Both the position numbers and the translations under genes were made by a program. Positions 23,962 through 36,106 of a stretch of 64,000 bases of DNA are shown piece by piece (position 1 is the stretch's first letter; the number at the start of each line of letters is the position of its first letter). The DNA is from Straminergon stramineum (Eukaryota > Streptophyta > Bryopsida > Hypnales > Calliergonaceae). The stretch spans positions 4,838,501 to 4,902,500 of the forward strand of contig OY987268.1 in the NCBI GenBank assembly GCA_963920665.1. The letters run 5' to 3'. The notes under the pieces were generated by a model. It did no database searches, had not been told where the DNA came from, and was given only the letters and a program-made list of their open reading frames with translations.

Positions 23962-24536
23962 CCCCTAAATGTCCAGATTCATCTCCTAAATTGACGATTT
24001 TAGAAAAATCATTGTAAAGAGCTATTTGGAAGCATATTTTGGAATTGATATACAAAGAAAAGTTGTAGATTTTGATTTGTAGATTCCATCTGTATGGTTA
24101 GATTCACCAATGCTATCACCAATCTTTTTTTTTGAAAATAAATTTTGAAAGAGAAATTCCAAAATTCCTTCAAAATTCAATTAGAAGTAAAATATTATCA
24201 TTTTTTCAGTAAAAATTGTTGTAATGGATTTGAAATGAGGTTCTCTTCACATGGTGATTTTTTGAAATTTTTGTGTTCTTTAAATCTAGGACCTCATTTG
24301 GGCAAATCTAGTTTTGAACTAAAGTCAATGCAATTTGACCACTTGACATACTTGCACATTCATAATTTTAGAAAAATATGTACTCTAGTAACATCAAATC
24401 CAACACTTAGATAGGACAACAACTTTGTAACGTATCTCCACAAATTAAAATAACTTTCATCCAAGTAGTTAGGAGGATGAAACTCTAGTTTCAATCTGTT
24501 CATCGTCCAGAAAATGGACGTCGAAGCACTTAGGGT
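23962..24536. mobile_element. TTAA-flanked TIR element, 575 bp
   Basis: The left end is CCCCTAAATGTCCAGATTC, the right end inverse is ACCCTAAGTGCTTCGACGTCC, and TTAA flanks both ends (23958-23961 and 24537-24540). The left part is a sister of the element at 20838. The right inverted repeat is diverged, with GGGT in place of GGGG. Confidence 0.75.
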
Positions 24537-24796
24537 TTAATCTTTGGGTGATTGCTGATAGTATTCCATGCTAGTTGGTATTTGCTGGAGATTGAAGTTC
24601 ACAAAAAAGTCCTTGCAGTTTCATAGTAGTTAATTGTGGATACACGATAATGAAGCTTATGTGGCTCTTTTCATTGACAGGTAACAAGAATGGTCTGTTG
24701 CTTCCACAAAGTGACCACAGATCAAGGTACACTTCGTCAACCATTACAAGGGTGTCAGAATCTGAGAATTTTCTGAGAATTTCTTGTAGACAACTA

Positions 24797-25169
24797 AGGT
24801 AGAAGCACCCAAATGTAACACTAGTCGTTTGCAGACACCTATAAAACAACCTAAATCCAAGTGCTTGTGGACCCAAAGTAGACAAGTGGGGTTCCAAGAA
24901 GTTGTCACTCTTCCAAGAAGCAACCAATCACCCACACTTGATTCAAGTTTAGAGAGTGTTGCTTTTGGGTGTTTCTGTGCCCACTTTGGTGGTAGTCTAG
25001 TGTCCAAAGCACGTGCATCTACTAAGTACTTTTCAAAAATTTGAATAATATTCAGACAAGTTCGGAGAAATACGAAACCAATTCCTAACACACATACATC
25101 ATTTTTTCTTGTACGCACCCTCCATATTAAGAGATCCAAAACAAGTGTTGCATTTAGGTGCTTCTACCT
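24797..25169. mobile_element. TA-flanked MITE, AGGTAGAAGC family, copy 2, 373 bp
   Basis: The left end reads AGGTAGAAGCACCCAAATGT and the right end is its inverse with two changes, ACATTTGG-type ending in GGTGCTTCTACCT. TA lies outside each end (24795-24796 and 25170-25171). The inside matches copies at 1-333 and 38643-39057. Open frames across it on both strands are by-products. Confidence 0.88.
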
Positions 25170-25188
25170 TATTCTTGGTTAATCTGGC

Positions 25189-25450
25189 AGGACGCTAAAT
25201 TGTGCATACCAACTGGGCTTTGCAGGGGCATTTTGTGTTTTATCTGGGATAAAAGTAAAAAGTGCCCCCTATTTTGAGCCATGTCTAGGTATGTGCTAGA
25301 CCTCGCCTAGCTAATTTGGGGTCTGTGATTGCAAATATGAATTCAGAATTTGCGAAAAAAATAATGTGCAAAAAATAAAAAGTTCCTGCGTTTTCCCCAG
25401 GGTAAATCTGCCTCTACGGGGCCCGGTTGGTATGCACAATTTAACGTGCT
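25189..25450. mobile_element. Small TIR element, about 262 bp
   Basis: The left arm reads AGGACGCTAAATTGTGCATA and the right arm, inverted, AGCACGTTAAATTGTGCATA, pairing for about 30 bp with three mismatches. The target duplication is not clear. A decayed relative of the inside lies at 551-750. Confidence 0.7.
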
Positions 25451-25838
25451 TCATAAATCTGTAGAGATCTGAAAACAATATCTTATGTGAAAGTTTGTCT
25501 CCTATATGATACAGAGGGCTATATGCATCACTGTTATAATTGTTGATGCCTTATATGTATGGAACGATTTTCGTCTAAACTCGAAAAGAATTCAATTTTT
25601 GAACATTTTTTGAATATTTCATGAATTGTCGAAGTTCAAAACCCTGATCACCTTTAACATTCCTCTACAAGCGGTGTGCATTTTGTACCTCAATATGTAC
25701 CTAATCACCTATAACCGTCATGTTTACAATTGGTGGAAAACGGCTAGAGGTTTTTGATGATTACAGTATTAGTGACCTTATTTCGTGTTTCTTTTTTATT
25801 ATAATGCTTGTTTCTATTATAAGGGTTAACAAGGCTAG

Positions 25839-27254
25839 TATCAATTGACAAATGTCGTTATCCTTGTTACGACAGAGCTACTGCACATAAAGAATTGTTT
25901 GCCGAACAAGGTGGTGGTTCAATGAGCGGATGAGCGCCTTTCTGCCCTTGGCAACTATATTGCATGTAACGATTACGTGTCGCTCATTCACACGGATCTG
26001 GATAGGGTATGTACCACTTGTCCTTGAGGCCCTGCACAGACAATTATGAGGTTTAATGTCTCTATCCCAGTGAAAGAGACTAAGCAATGGTCTGAAAATG
26101 TAGAAAGATAGTGTCCATCATTGAAAAGAATGAATCACTTCTTTCTAGTTCTATTTGTGACTTGTGTTAGTAGGAAAATTAGTATTCTAAGATTTTTGGA
26201 TACTATCTCAAATTGTATAATCAGTATTGATTATGTGGAGGATTATATGGAACGACTTATATGTACGATTTTCTTTGGGGTAGGGTTACTCCCGAGTAGC
26301 CGCTTGTTATTCTACCTCATTTTGTCAACCTCTAGCAATTTCAACTCTGTTTAGTGACCTTTGTGTATTCTGCCTGTTGAATTTGGTGTCCAGAAAACAG
26401 AAGAGCTTGTAGCAGATATTTTGGGAGTTGAAGTGTTCAGGCAGACAATTGTAGGGAACATCCTTGTTGGGAGCTATAGTCAATTTACTGATCGTGGTGG
26501 ATTGGTAAGCCAGTTAGACCCCTGGTCTCCTGATATGTTTCAATCACTAGTGCAAGTGTACTATGTAAGGTGGAGGATACTATTTGCATCACTTTAAGCC
26601 TTTATACTTATGTATATATACATATAATTTTTGGGAGACCACTACAGAGCTGTCGAGAGGTCAGTTTGGGTATAAGAGTCTGAAGTATCAAATTTTCATC
26701 ACTACGTAGCAATTTCAAAGTGGGAAGCTGTAAACTAGTACCGATATACTAGACAATAAACAACCCCATTTCCATCCAAAGATCCGTGGCCATATACATT
26801 TATCCAAGTCATGCTTACACAACTTGCTTATAGAAGGCCAACCAAGTACGTAGTATATGAATAGATGAAATGTTGTTGATATTAGGGGTCGGGATGGGAG
26901 ATGAGACTAGGTCTTTAAAACTTTACTACCTCAAAGTAGTTAGGTTGATTATATAGTGACATTTTGTTCCAGAATTGAGGCAGTTTTTTATTGCAGGTAC
27001 ATCTGCATACATCGATAGAAGCTCTGGAAGAATTGTCATTGTTATTGCAAGTCCCATTGGTGGCTGTTACTGTAAACAGAGGAAGTGAAGCTATTAGTGC
27101 AGGGTTGGTGGTTAATGACTGGACTGCTTTCTGTGGACTGGACACAACAGCTACAAAGCTTTCTGTGATAGAAAACGTGTTTAAACTCCTTGACGCCCAG
27201 CCTAGTAACATTGTCAAAGAAATGTGAGCTTCCCTCATTGATACTATGACATAG
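25839..27254 (+). pseudogene. eIF6 pseudogene (C-terminal two thirds, introns retained)
   Basis: Eukaryotic initiation factor 6 binds the 60S ribosomal subunit, needed for its assembly and for keeping it apart from 40S. Three exons are readable: about 25839-26006 (TTELLHIKNCLPNKVVVQ, then [17 protein letters not shown] and HTDLDR), 26394-26504 ([18 protein letters not shown] to DRGGL) and 26997-27254 ([45 protein letters not shown]). GT and AG stand at the exon joins and the phases agree. An in-frame TGA at 25923-25925 and another at 27225-27227 fall where the family has arginine; both fit CGA to TGA. The N-terminal exons are not found; MITEs lie immediately upstream. Kept introns mean it came from a DNA duplication, not from reverse transcription. 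Confidence 0.85.
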
Positions 27255-28072
27255 AAACAAACACGATTTCTTCTCTGCACTGATTCGATGTTATAAAATA
27301 TATCTTTATTGCCTATTTTGACCTTTTCAAAGCTAATATTTAGGGTGAACAAGTGGATAATGTGCACTAGAGTTTTGTATGGAATTCCCATTTGTTTTTT
27401 TACTAATACAGGTTCAACATATTGCTGTAAGAGCATGTGCATATCCAAAACACTCTGAAGTTCACAGTTAAGCATGTCAACACGATCTGCCAGTTTACGG
27501 TTCTACATAAACACAACACTCACAGCTGACAAATAGGAAAGTAAAATGAAGGGACCTAAGCATACTTCAGCACAAAGGAGACAACTGATCACCTATTGTA
27601 ATCTGATCCCTCCACAAATTGAAACGCAAATCATCATTAACACTGAGGAATTCATCAAATGTGTTGGCAATTATCTCCAAACCTAAGCGTTTGCTTTCAA
27701 AGCTTCAAACTCACAGCAAACCTCACAGTAAAGAAGCTACACTGCTTCCCAAGTAGTATACAGGATTCAATTGCAAAAAACAGGGATTGATACTAATAGG
27801 GAGTGTCTACCATCAAGATAACATAGCCTTTTCCAGCAGCTCCTTCAATTCCCCGCTCTGGTAAGAATCTGCCACGAAATCCAGACACACTCTTATTAAG
27901 GTGGAAGGTCTATAAAGCATCCTTCTAAGCGCTAACCTGTTTCTTGGAGAGGCAGAACACCTCAAGACATTTTTCAGTAAAGGTTTATTGAAAGACAGCT
28001 GGAAGCCACACTTAATCCACTTTCATTCAAATTTTTCAGACTCATAAGTCTTTTAGTCTTTGTCTTTTTCAT
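27255..28072. other. Intergenic, no gene seen
   Basis: No coding frame of note and no recognised repeat. It probably includes the former 3' flank of the eIF6 locus. Confidence 0.35.
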
Positions 28073-28187
28073 CACTAGTAGAAAAGTGCCTTGCCTTCAA
28101 CAAAATCTAGGGGATCCGTTTTCTGCCCCAAAACGCAAATTCTACGTTTACTAAAGCACAGTTTTTAGACGCATTTTTCTACTAGTG
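28073..28187. mobile_element. Miniature CACTA element, 115 bp
   Basis: The ends are CACTAGTAGAAAA and, inverted, CACTAGTAGAAAA, the standard terminus of many plant CACTA transposons. The 3-bp target CAT is present on both sides (28070-28072 and 28188-28190). It is far too short to code and must have been moved by a CACTA transposase from elsewhere. Confidence 0.88.
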
Positions 28188-28504
28188 CATTTTCCTCCAA
28201 GATAGTGACATCCCTCTCATATTTATTTGTTTTGCTTAGTGTTGAGGAATTTTCCATGATTAGATAGAATTTGCATTTAGGTAGAATTTGTTTTCAGAGA
28301 AAATATGATTAAAACTGAAAAATCAACATTTGCATTAAGCGAGTCTTAAGAGTCTAAGAAAAATTTCTAAAACCAAAATATTAGATGCTAGGAATGTGGT
28401 AGTGATTTCATAAGTAATTATTTAAAAAAGACCCAACCCTATAAAACTAGATTAGGCTTAGTTTAATTCCTTTCCATTATTTTCTTTTGAGTTTACTAGT
28501 TTAA

Positions 28505-29442
28505 CCCCTAAATGTATTTGACTGTGTTTCCACCAAGAATACTCCAAAATTGCCATTTTTAGTACAAATACCAAATTTTAAAAACATTTTTGAACACATA
28601 AAATTGTAGGATCTCGTAGTACATTGGTCTGAGAAGATATGTAAAAACATTCAGAAATTTCCACCATGTAGATTGCAAGATATTAGAGTTTGAATTGACA
28701 AAAAGCCTGTTTTTGGCCTCTACGAAAAACCTAGTAGTTGCACTTCACAGGGTGAGATCATTATGAAAAAATTTCCAAAGTGGTTGTAACTCTTTGGATT
28801 CATTCTTCAAGGCAAGTTGGCTACATGATTTAAAAATTTTAGATCATTTGGAATTATACAACATATAGGAAAAAAATATCAAGTAGAAAGAAGTAGATAA
28901 TGATTCAAAATATTAAATTGTTAACAGTTTATTTATGGAATTGAAAAATGCCAATCCCAATGGTTGTAATGTTTTCATAAGCAATCTACACTATTTTATT
29001 TATTTTTCAAAGTTATTGAAAATTGAATTAAATAAAGGTCTTCAAAGTTTATTTTAGAATGGAGATTCCATTACTACCCACAAACTACCCACAACTAAAA
29101 CTCTTCATAACTTTCATCTCACAAATCAAAATGGAAGGATTCAAATCATTACACTTACATATAAATCTAGAAAGCCAATTTCAAATTTTTATTTTTAAAA
29201 AAAGTAATTCTTAAAGAAGTTCTTTTTGTTGCATAGGCTGCTCATCGAGCAATGAAAACTACATATCATACAATAACTTTTTAACCATGTGTTCAAAAGT
29301 TATGAAATTTTTTGGGCCTTAAAGCTACTCCTTAGGTACATATTGTTTGAAAATTGCAAAGAAATAAAATAAAAATTCCACTTGTAGGGAGATGCCCCAA
29401 ATTGCTACTTTGCCAAAAAAATGCCGTTTGGTCCTTTAGGGG
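28505..29442. mobile_element. TTAA-flanked TIR element, 938 bp
   Basis: The left end is CCCCTAAATGTATTTG, the right end inverse CCCCTAAAGGACCAAACGG, and TTAA flanks both ends (28501-28504 and 29443-29446). Its inside is the reverse complement of the core seen at 37664-38639. That includes the segment with GTTGTAATGTTTTCATAA, so the family is present in both orientations. A related partial copy ends at 36897. Confidence 0.85.
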
Positions 29443-29446
29443 TTAA

Positions 29447-29989
29447 GTCAGTCAAATAGTGACAAGTATTTGGGAATCCAAGAGCAGCAAACGAGTTGTC
29501 CAGAAATTCAAAAGTTATTGGGAACAACCTAATCAAGAACACTAGTTCCTCACCAACGGGGAGGCGCCACGTGGCAGAGATAAGGAGCCCAAAACTAGGG
29601 GCTGAGTGATTTGAGAAGAGATTGAGTCCACTGCAAGGGTATCTGCAAACCAATCCAGGCCATCAAGAGAAGTAAGCAGAACTACATTTGATTTGAATTT
29701 TTTTTATTCATGCCACTAAAACTAAAATTGTGAGTAGGAAATTGGTTGTCAAACTTATTTGTTGAAATCCATGAAACACAAATGTATGATATCCAAGTAC
29801 TAACAACAATCTTTTAACACACTCATATTGACAGAAGTCTAAGCTCTCCTAATTAGTTGCAAGTTTCACAACAAACGTCTCAAATCCCAACAACCAATTG
29901 AACAAGAAAATGTAGAAGTGACAACTAAAATAAGAAGTCTTAAAAGGTGAGATATTTTCAAAGAATATTTGCAATTATTAGAAGTGAAC
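29447..29989. other. Intergenic, no gene seen
   Basis: A GC-richer patch at about 29550-29600 contains GCCACGTGGC, a G-box-like palindrome, but no gene start is evident nearby. Confidence 0.3.
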
Positions 29990-31640
29990 CCTTACAAGTT
30001 CATTAAGACTTTGATTCTTTCCACTATTCATCTAATTTATTGGTAGTTATTAAATTAGATTTCAGTAGGGGCTATTAGGCTTGGGTCTTAGTTAGTGTTG
30101 GTTTATTAGGCCTCATAAGCCAAATAGAAGAAGACAAAATCAAATTTAAAATAGTAAGGAAAATTGATAAACAATTGGGGAATAGTATTTTAAAGATTTG
30201 ATTTGATTTAGGACATATCAAGATGGTTTGAGTATTATAAATAGTTCTAAAAATCATAAAAATTATCAAAAATACTTTAAAAACTAACAAATTGTGTAGG
30301 AATTCACGTGGACTTAATTGAACGAAAAAATCCATTCATAAAGGGTGTTTTAGAACTAAAATTCTTTTAATTATTTATGCATGATAGAGAGCAGTGGCTA
30401 TTACGAGACTATCATAGTTGTGGTTTGAGAGGATGGTACCATTGATGGAGAGGTATGTTAAAATGACCACTTTCTTTTGATGTTTTCATAGTTCACTTAA
30501 AATAGAGATAGGGATTAAAAAATTAACAATTAGATCAAAATTTTAGTATTTATATTAGAACTTAAAATATAATAGATAATTCTTGGAGGTTTCTAGAAAT
30601 ATCTTACTCTTTAAAAATAACTAAAAATTGATAAAGTTACAAGTGGATGAATATTGGACTTAAACTTGGATGAAAATTATAAATTTCATCCAAAAAAACT
30701 TAAAGGAAATCTATAGTAGAATCTAAAAAGAATTTAGGAATCTAAGATAAATTTAGAATTTTGGGGTAAGAATAAAGGATAATTGACCCATTTAAAGTAA
30801 AAGTAGTCTAAAGATGAAGTTTTGACTTATCAATTAGAGGATAGTTGTCATCCATCAATAGCTTTTTTCCTAGAAATCCAATAGTTTCGTGTGTTACTTT
30901 GTTAGAAAAGTAATTTCTTTCTCCCTCAACTTAAACCCTAAAAATCCAAAAATTAATAATTTTAAAACTAAAAGGCTAAGATTAGGTTTTGTTAGAAGAT
31001 AATTAAAAAGAATCTTTAGAAGTGACTAAGGAAAAGTTCAGACCCAAAATCAATTTAGGCATCTTTTGGGAATTCTAGGATTAATTTATACCTTAAAAGT
31101 ACTTTATTTTTAAAAGAGATAAGATTGGATGAACTTTGGCCCAATTTTGAATGAAGTCCTTTAATTTTGGTCAAAATTAAGTTTGATTTTGGCATTAAAT
31201 AATTGAATTAATTAAAGAATCAATCCTAAAATTTGGATTAGTTTTGAATTGATTTGCTATTTTATTTTGATGGATGAAGTTTTTAGGTTAGTATGTAAGT
31301 TAAAACTTTATCTTTCATTTTCTTTCATTAGGAAGGTCAGAATTTAACTTGCTTAACCATTTTGGAAAAAGAATTACATTCCATGAGCTAACTTAGATTG
31401 ATTTTTAGTTTGAATTAATTGTAAATTATAGATTAGATAGTTGATTTAATTAACAAAAGTCATAAAGTTTTAAGATTTAAGAGTTTGGAGTAATTGAATT
31501 TGATTAGGTCATTATAAAAAAAGTGTTCATTGCTCAGAAGGCATGAATTGAACTAAGATTAAAACACCCTAAAGAATTTAATTCACAAAGCCACTAGAAC
31601 CCGTGTATACATTTTGATTCAAGGGGTGGGGTTTAAATCA
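29990..31640. repeat. Dispersed AT-rich repeat, about 1.6 kb, copy 2
   Basis: Matches 10190-11830 in order and orientation with many small gaps. Closest at the two ends. No coding frame and no terminal structure found. Confidence 0.5.
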
Positions 31641-31778
31641 TTTACAAGTGGAATGAAAAGGAAGGCAATACTTTTAGAGCTGATGGAAGACATGGTTACA
31701 CAAGAAACACAAGTGATAGTTATTGGTGACAATGACAAGGTCAATTCAAAGGATTTGATCCTTGACATCTCCATTGTT

Positions 31779-31870
31779 TTTTTTGGACACAAATGAAACG
31801 GAATTTCACTACAAAGGAATAATACAAGGCTAGCCAACCACAAGTGGCGTGGCGAAACACAAGCAAGAAA
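31779..31870 (-). mobile_element. Non-LTR retrotransposon tail, minus orientation
   Basis: TTTTTTTTGGACACAAATGA followed by AACCACAAGTGGCGTGGC matches the other tails in the window (for example 41022-41100). The poly-A lies on the minus strand. Confidence 0.5.
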
Positions 31871-32196
31871 ACAAACTACATGGACTTGACACAAACAAGG
31901 GACTAACTGACTACAAGAAAAGCACAGTGAGGGACCATGAAGCCCTTCAAGGCTTGCCATAGCAGGCCAGATAGCCACCTTGCCACACTAAGCCAAGCCT
32001 TCAAGGAAGCTAAAACATGAGCCAACAATAATATCTCCATAGTGAATCTTATAGAGACAAGGTTGCCAACCTTGTATATCAAGGTGGTCAATGGAGTTCT
32101 TCACAAAGGTACAATATTAATATCTAAAATTTACAAATTCACTACATTATTGAATGACATGAATATTTTTTTATCTTAACAATTAATTGTTTGTAG

Positions 32197-33176
32197 TTGT
32201 TGGTAGGGACAACTTGCATGTATGATGGTAAAGTGAACTGCCATCCGGGTGTGAATGTCATATTCTTGGACTACCCAGAGAATTTGCTCGTTCTGGAGGT
32301 GTCTTTACCAACAAATGTGGTGCTTGTGTGGAACAAAGACAAGGAGTACAAGGCAATTCAAACATCATTTCTTGGTTTCATAGTAGTGTTTTATTCATGG
32401 TGCACCAACTCAAAGGGTGTCATTGCCGAATTGTGTGAGACGTACTCCATGGTGAAAAAGAGAATGGTTGGGCGTTACTCATGTGTACTTAATCTTAGGC
32501 CTAGACGTTACCAACATGGTCTAATTTTCTAAATTCTTATTGATTAGAGTAGCATTGGAGCACTATATATTGTTTTATTCATTTCTAATGTATGTTTTAT
32601 TTCTATGCTTGCAAATTCTAAAGTTTGGAATCACCTTCTTTGTGAAGGACCTTGGCCTCAAAGAGAAATCAAAGTTCTCTCTCAAGTGCACAACAACGAC
32701 AAAGGCAAAAGTGGATCTTAGAAGGGATGACACATTGATTAACTACACCACCAAGGAGACTATGTTGATGAATGGGTGAATACCATGGTGGGGGTTTCGT
32801 AAAAAGGAAACTAAATTTTTCCAGTTCTTCATAGAAGGGACAACCACTTAAGGAAATTTGATTTTGGATTGCATAGCATCTATAGGTAAATTTTCAATTT
32901 AATTATTGTGTATTTGAATTTTAATCCATAAAATGAATCTTTCAAGTGATATTGAATTTGATATTTTTTATTCCAAGTGCGTCCATGACAACATGTCGTA
33001 GGACGAGGTGCTTCATTGTAGCATTGGAGGAAGATAAGGAGATTTTCAACATCTTCTTCGGATCGACGAGGAAAACCATTTTGACCATGGTGACGACAAA
33101 ATCATTGCTAACAGTTGTAGCCTCACAAGATCTAGATGCCATAACCATAGTGCCTTGCAAGTTTGCTCGGAAGTAA
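32197..33176 (+). CDS. Unknown protein, possible multi-exon gene fragment
   Basis: Three plus-strand open pieces stand out by a more coding-like base composition: 32197-32532 (with CHPGVNVIFLDYPENLLVLE and LCETYSMVKKRMVGRYS), about 32620-32779 (KFGITFFVKDLGLKEKSKFS) and about 32975-33176 (RCFIVALEEDKEIFNIFFGS). The first is preceded by TTGTAG, a possible acceptor. I do not recognise a family or domain. The exon joins are guesses. It may be a decayed gene or part of an unrecognised mobile element. Confidence 0.3.
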
Positions 33177-33664
33177 AGATTTGGTAAGTAAGTTTACAAA
33201 TTTTGGGATTAATTGTGTGCATGTTGATTTTAATGTTTAATAAGTCTAATCATTAGAGGGGATTTCAATCCTCTAGAAGAGTGCGAGTTCCTAGAGTTCC
33301 CGCACGGTGGGAACATCACCACAACAATGATTTGATGCAATGTCCCTACCACATGAGATAATAATATATTTTTTATTTTTTATTTTATTATTATTTTATT
33401 TATTTATTTTTTATCATTTTTTATCTAGACAGCAGTGGCTCGTTCTCATCACAGGGAACAAGCTTAAAACAATCTCTCTATATCCTCAAATCTTTCCTAA
33501 TGATTTTATCAATTGTATTTGTAGTTGTAAGGGATTGGTGTGAGTAGATGTATTGATGAAGAAACAAAGTCTTCTCTCTAGTCCAATGAAGTTTTTTGTT
33601 CTTCTAGTGTATATTAAACAAATAGTATTGGTGTTTGCAGAGTTTGATTTTTTTAAACCATAAC

Positions 33665-36106
33665 TGTTGCGCCCCTTAGTGACACTTACCACCTTAAGTT
33701 CATCTTTTAGTGTTTTTCAAGCACTTCACCCTTTAGTGACACCAAGGGTCATGCTCTCCTAACACTGCACATACCATGCATCTACAATGTTAAGTTTCAG
33801 CTCAAGTCACAGGGTTCCCCATTCCTTCGTAACTCCCAACACTTCCATTCCAACCCTTAACTCCCACAAGACACCGGGCATGTCATTTGATGACATGGGG
33901 TGGAACTTTCATTGATGTCCTAGCACTTCGTGGGGGCACTACTCTCCAACAGTGCTAACCGCCCTTGAATGGGACCCAATTCCCCACGAGGCCCAACCCA
34001 ACTCATTTCGGGACTCACCAAACGGGACACACACCATGGCCTAATATGGAATGGGCCACCCAACTAGTATCAAGCAGTGCACAAGCACTCCATGGTAACA
34101 CACAAGTGGTAGTGTCACGACCCTCATCACGAGGCATGCCCATGCCACCTTGATGAGCAAGGGGGACATTGGAGGTGACTCCCCAAGCTTTGCAAGAGAT
34201 GAAGTGAGGGGGATTAGGAGTCCCGAGCGATCAAAACGTGGTAGTACTCTGATCCGGACGAATTTGGAGGCGTTTAACACATGCTTGAAAAGGTTTCGAG
34301 GAGACGCTTCTAGCTGTTTAAAGAACGCGTGATTTGGACTTGTGAGTCAAAAGTTATGGGCGTTCAAAGGTGGAGGTGTCTTGGTGGCGCTGGGACACTT
34401 AAGGGCTAGGTAGGAGCCTCAAGTTATGGCCAAGAGAAGTGCCATGGTCAAGGCGTGACGCCTCTTCTAGTGGACCCGAATCTTTGGAGGGTGATAACTT
34501 TGTGAGGACTTGTCCAAATGGGACAAGTGAATGGCCTATCGGCATCTACTGGTCGAGCATATGTTGAAAATGGGCTTGCATGTGAGATTTAGAGCCCGGA
34601 CTGTAAAGTTATGCCGGGTGGAAGTTCGAGGGTCCGAAACAAGGGCGAATCGGGAAAAATGGGGTGGTCTTCCAAATCCAAAGTGGGTTTGGAAGTTCCC
34701 TTTGATATACAAGGGGGGGGGGTCTGCTGAATCCCACAGAGAGTACTATAGGAGAGGTTGGTCTCCCTCTTGGAGCCTTGGTGAGTCCCGGTGTCTCAAG
34801 ATTGGTGGTGTAGGTTCACCACCACTCCAAGGCACCATGAGACACTTGTGCCTGGCCTGTGACACTAGTTGAGTGGAGTTCCACTCCTTGCTAGGCTAGA
34901 TTGAGGTGGTCCGAATTGGGAGTCCCGGTTAGTGACGAAGTAGAAAGTAGCAAATACACAATGAGCCTAGTATGGAGTTGGGGTGACATTCAAGGGCGGT
35001 TAGGACCATGGTGAGTAGTGTCACCATGGGTCCTTGCACAATAAGATGGAAGTTCCACCCCATGTTATCAAGTAACATGCCCCGGTGTAATGATAGCTGT
35101 GTAAGTGCTAGTAGTCTCGGTGACTGGGGCTTAGCACAAAGAGTTGGATTAAGGAACTAACATTGAATGTGCGTGGCATGTGCAGTGTTAGGAGAGCGTG
35201 ACCCTTGGTGCCACTAAAGTGTTAAGTGCTTGGAAAGCATTAGAAGGTGAACTTAAGGTGATAAGTGTCACTCAGGGGCGCGACATGTATTGAGGTTGCA
35301 ACACTAATTTCAGCACTTGGAGCCATTTAGGCTCACCATGGCATCATCCAGGAGTAAAGAGGGAGACCGCCCCTCCTCATAGTATTCTTTGCGGGATTTG
35401 TCAGCCCCCCCTCCATACTAGAGGTCAGAAAAACCACTCAATTCCAAGTGGTATCCTCCAAATTGGACCCCCAAGGACTCCTGATCTTTCCATCGGGACA
35501 ACGTTTAGCTCTAAGATCCAAATCCCAAGTGCGAGTCCATTTTCTTAATCTACATTTTCCATAGACAACCATGGACTATTTACTTTCTCCAATACGACAA
35601 GTATTGAGCAAGTTATGGCCCTCCAAAGGTACGAGTCCCTCAGGAGGTGTAGTTCTCCGGGACTCCACCCTCTTTGGATGCCTATAACGTTTAGCTCATA
35701 GATCATCTCCTCATGAGCCTTATCATTCCAGGAATCTTTTCTCCTTAGCTTTCCACTGATATGTGACATGCCCTATTTAGTTCAAAGAAATCCTCCCAAA
35801 CCTTGTTTCCCACGTCCCCATGCCTCAGAACAAGGCTGGGACACTGCCAACTTTGAGGAGCCATAACTTTTGACTCCCAACTTGGATTCTCGAATTCTTT
35901 GAACCCATGGAGATGTCTTCTCACAAGCTTTCCAAGCAGGTGTGACACACACCCTAATTCTCCTGGATCAGAGCACTACAGCACTCTGATCGCACGGGAC
36001 TCCTAGTCCCCCTCAACCCAATTCTTGCAAGGCTTGGGGAGTCACCCCCAATGTCCCCTTGCTCACCAAGGTGACATGGGCACGCCTCCTGATGAGGGTC
36101 GTGACA
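33665..36106 (-). mobile_element. Solo LTR in minus orientation, split by a second LTR
   Basis: Read on the minus strand it starts TGTCACGACCCTCATCAGG (36106 downward) and ends GGGGCGCAACA (33665). ATAAC at 33660-33664 and ATGAC at 36107-36111 look like a 5-bp target duplication with one change. The related LTR at 34113-35285 is inserted within it in the opposite direction; without that the length is about 1.27 kb. No gag or pol frame lies in or beside it, so it is a solo LTR, probably of a Ty3-type element. Confidence 0.75.
34113..35285 (+). mobile_element. Solo LTR in plus orientation, nested, 1173 bp
   Basis: Starts TGTCACGACCCTCATCACG and ends GGGGCGCGACA, giving the TG...CA ends of an LTR. 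It matches the surrounding minus-strand LTR along its length, so both belong to one family. Flanks GGTAG and TGTAT do not form a clean target duplication. The small open frames inside are not retroviral. Confidence 0.75.
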
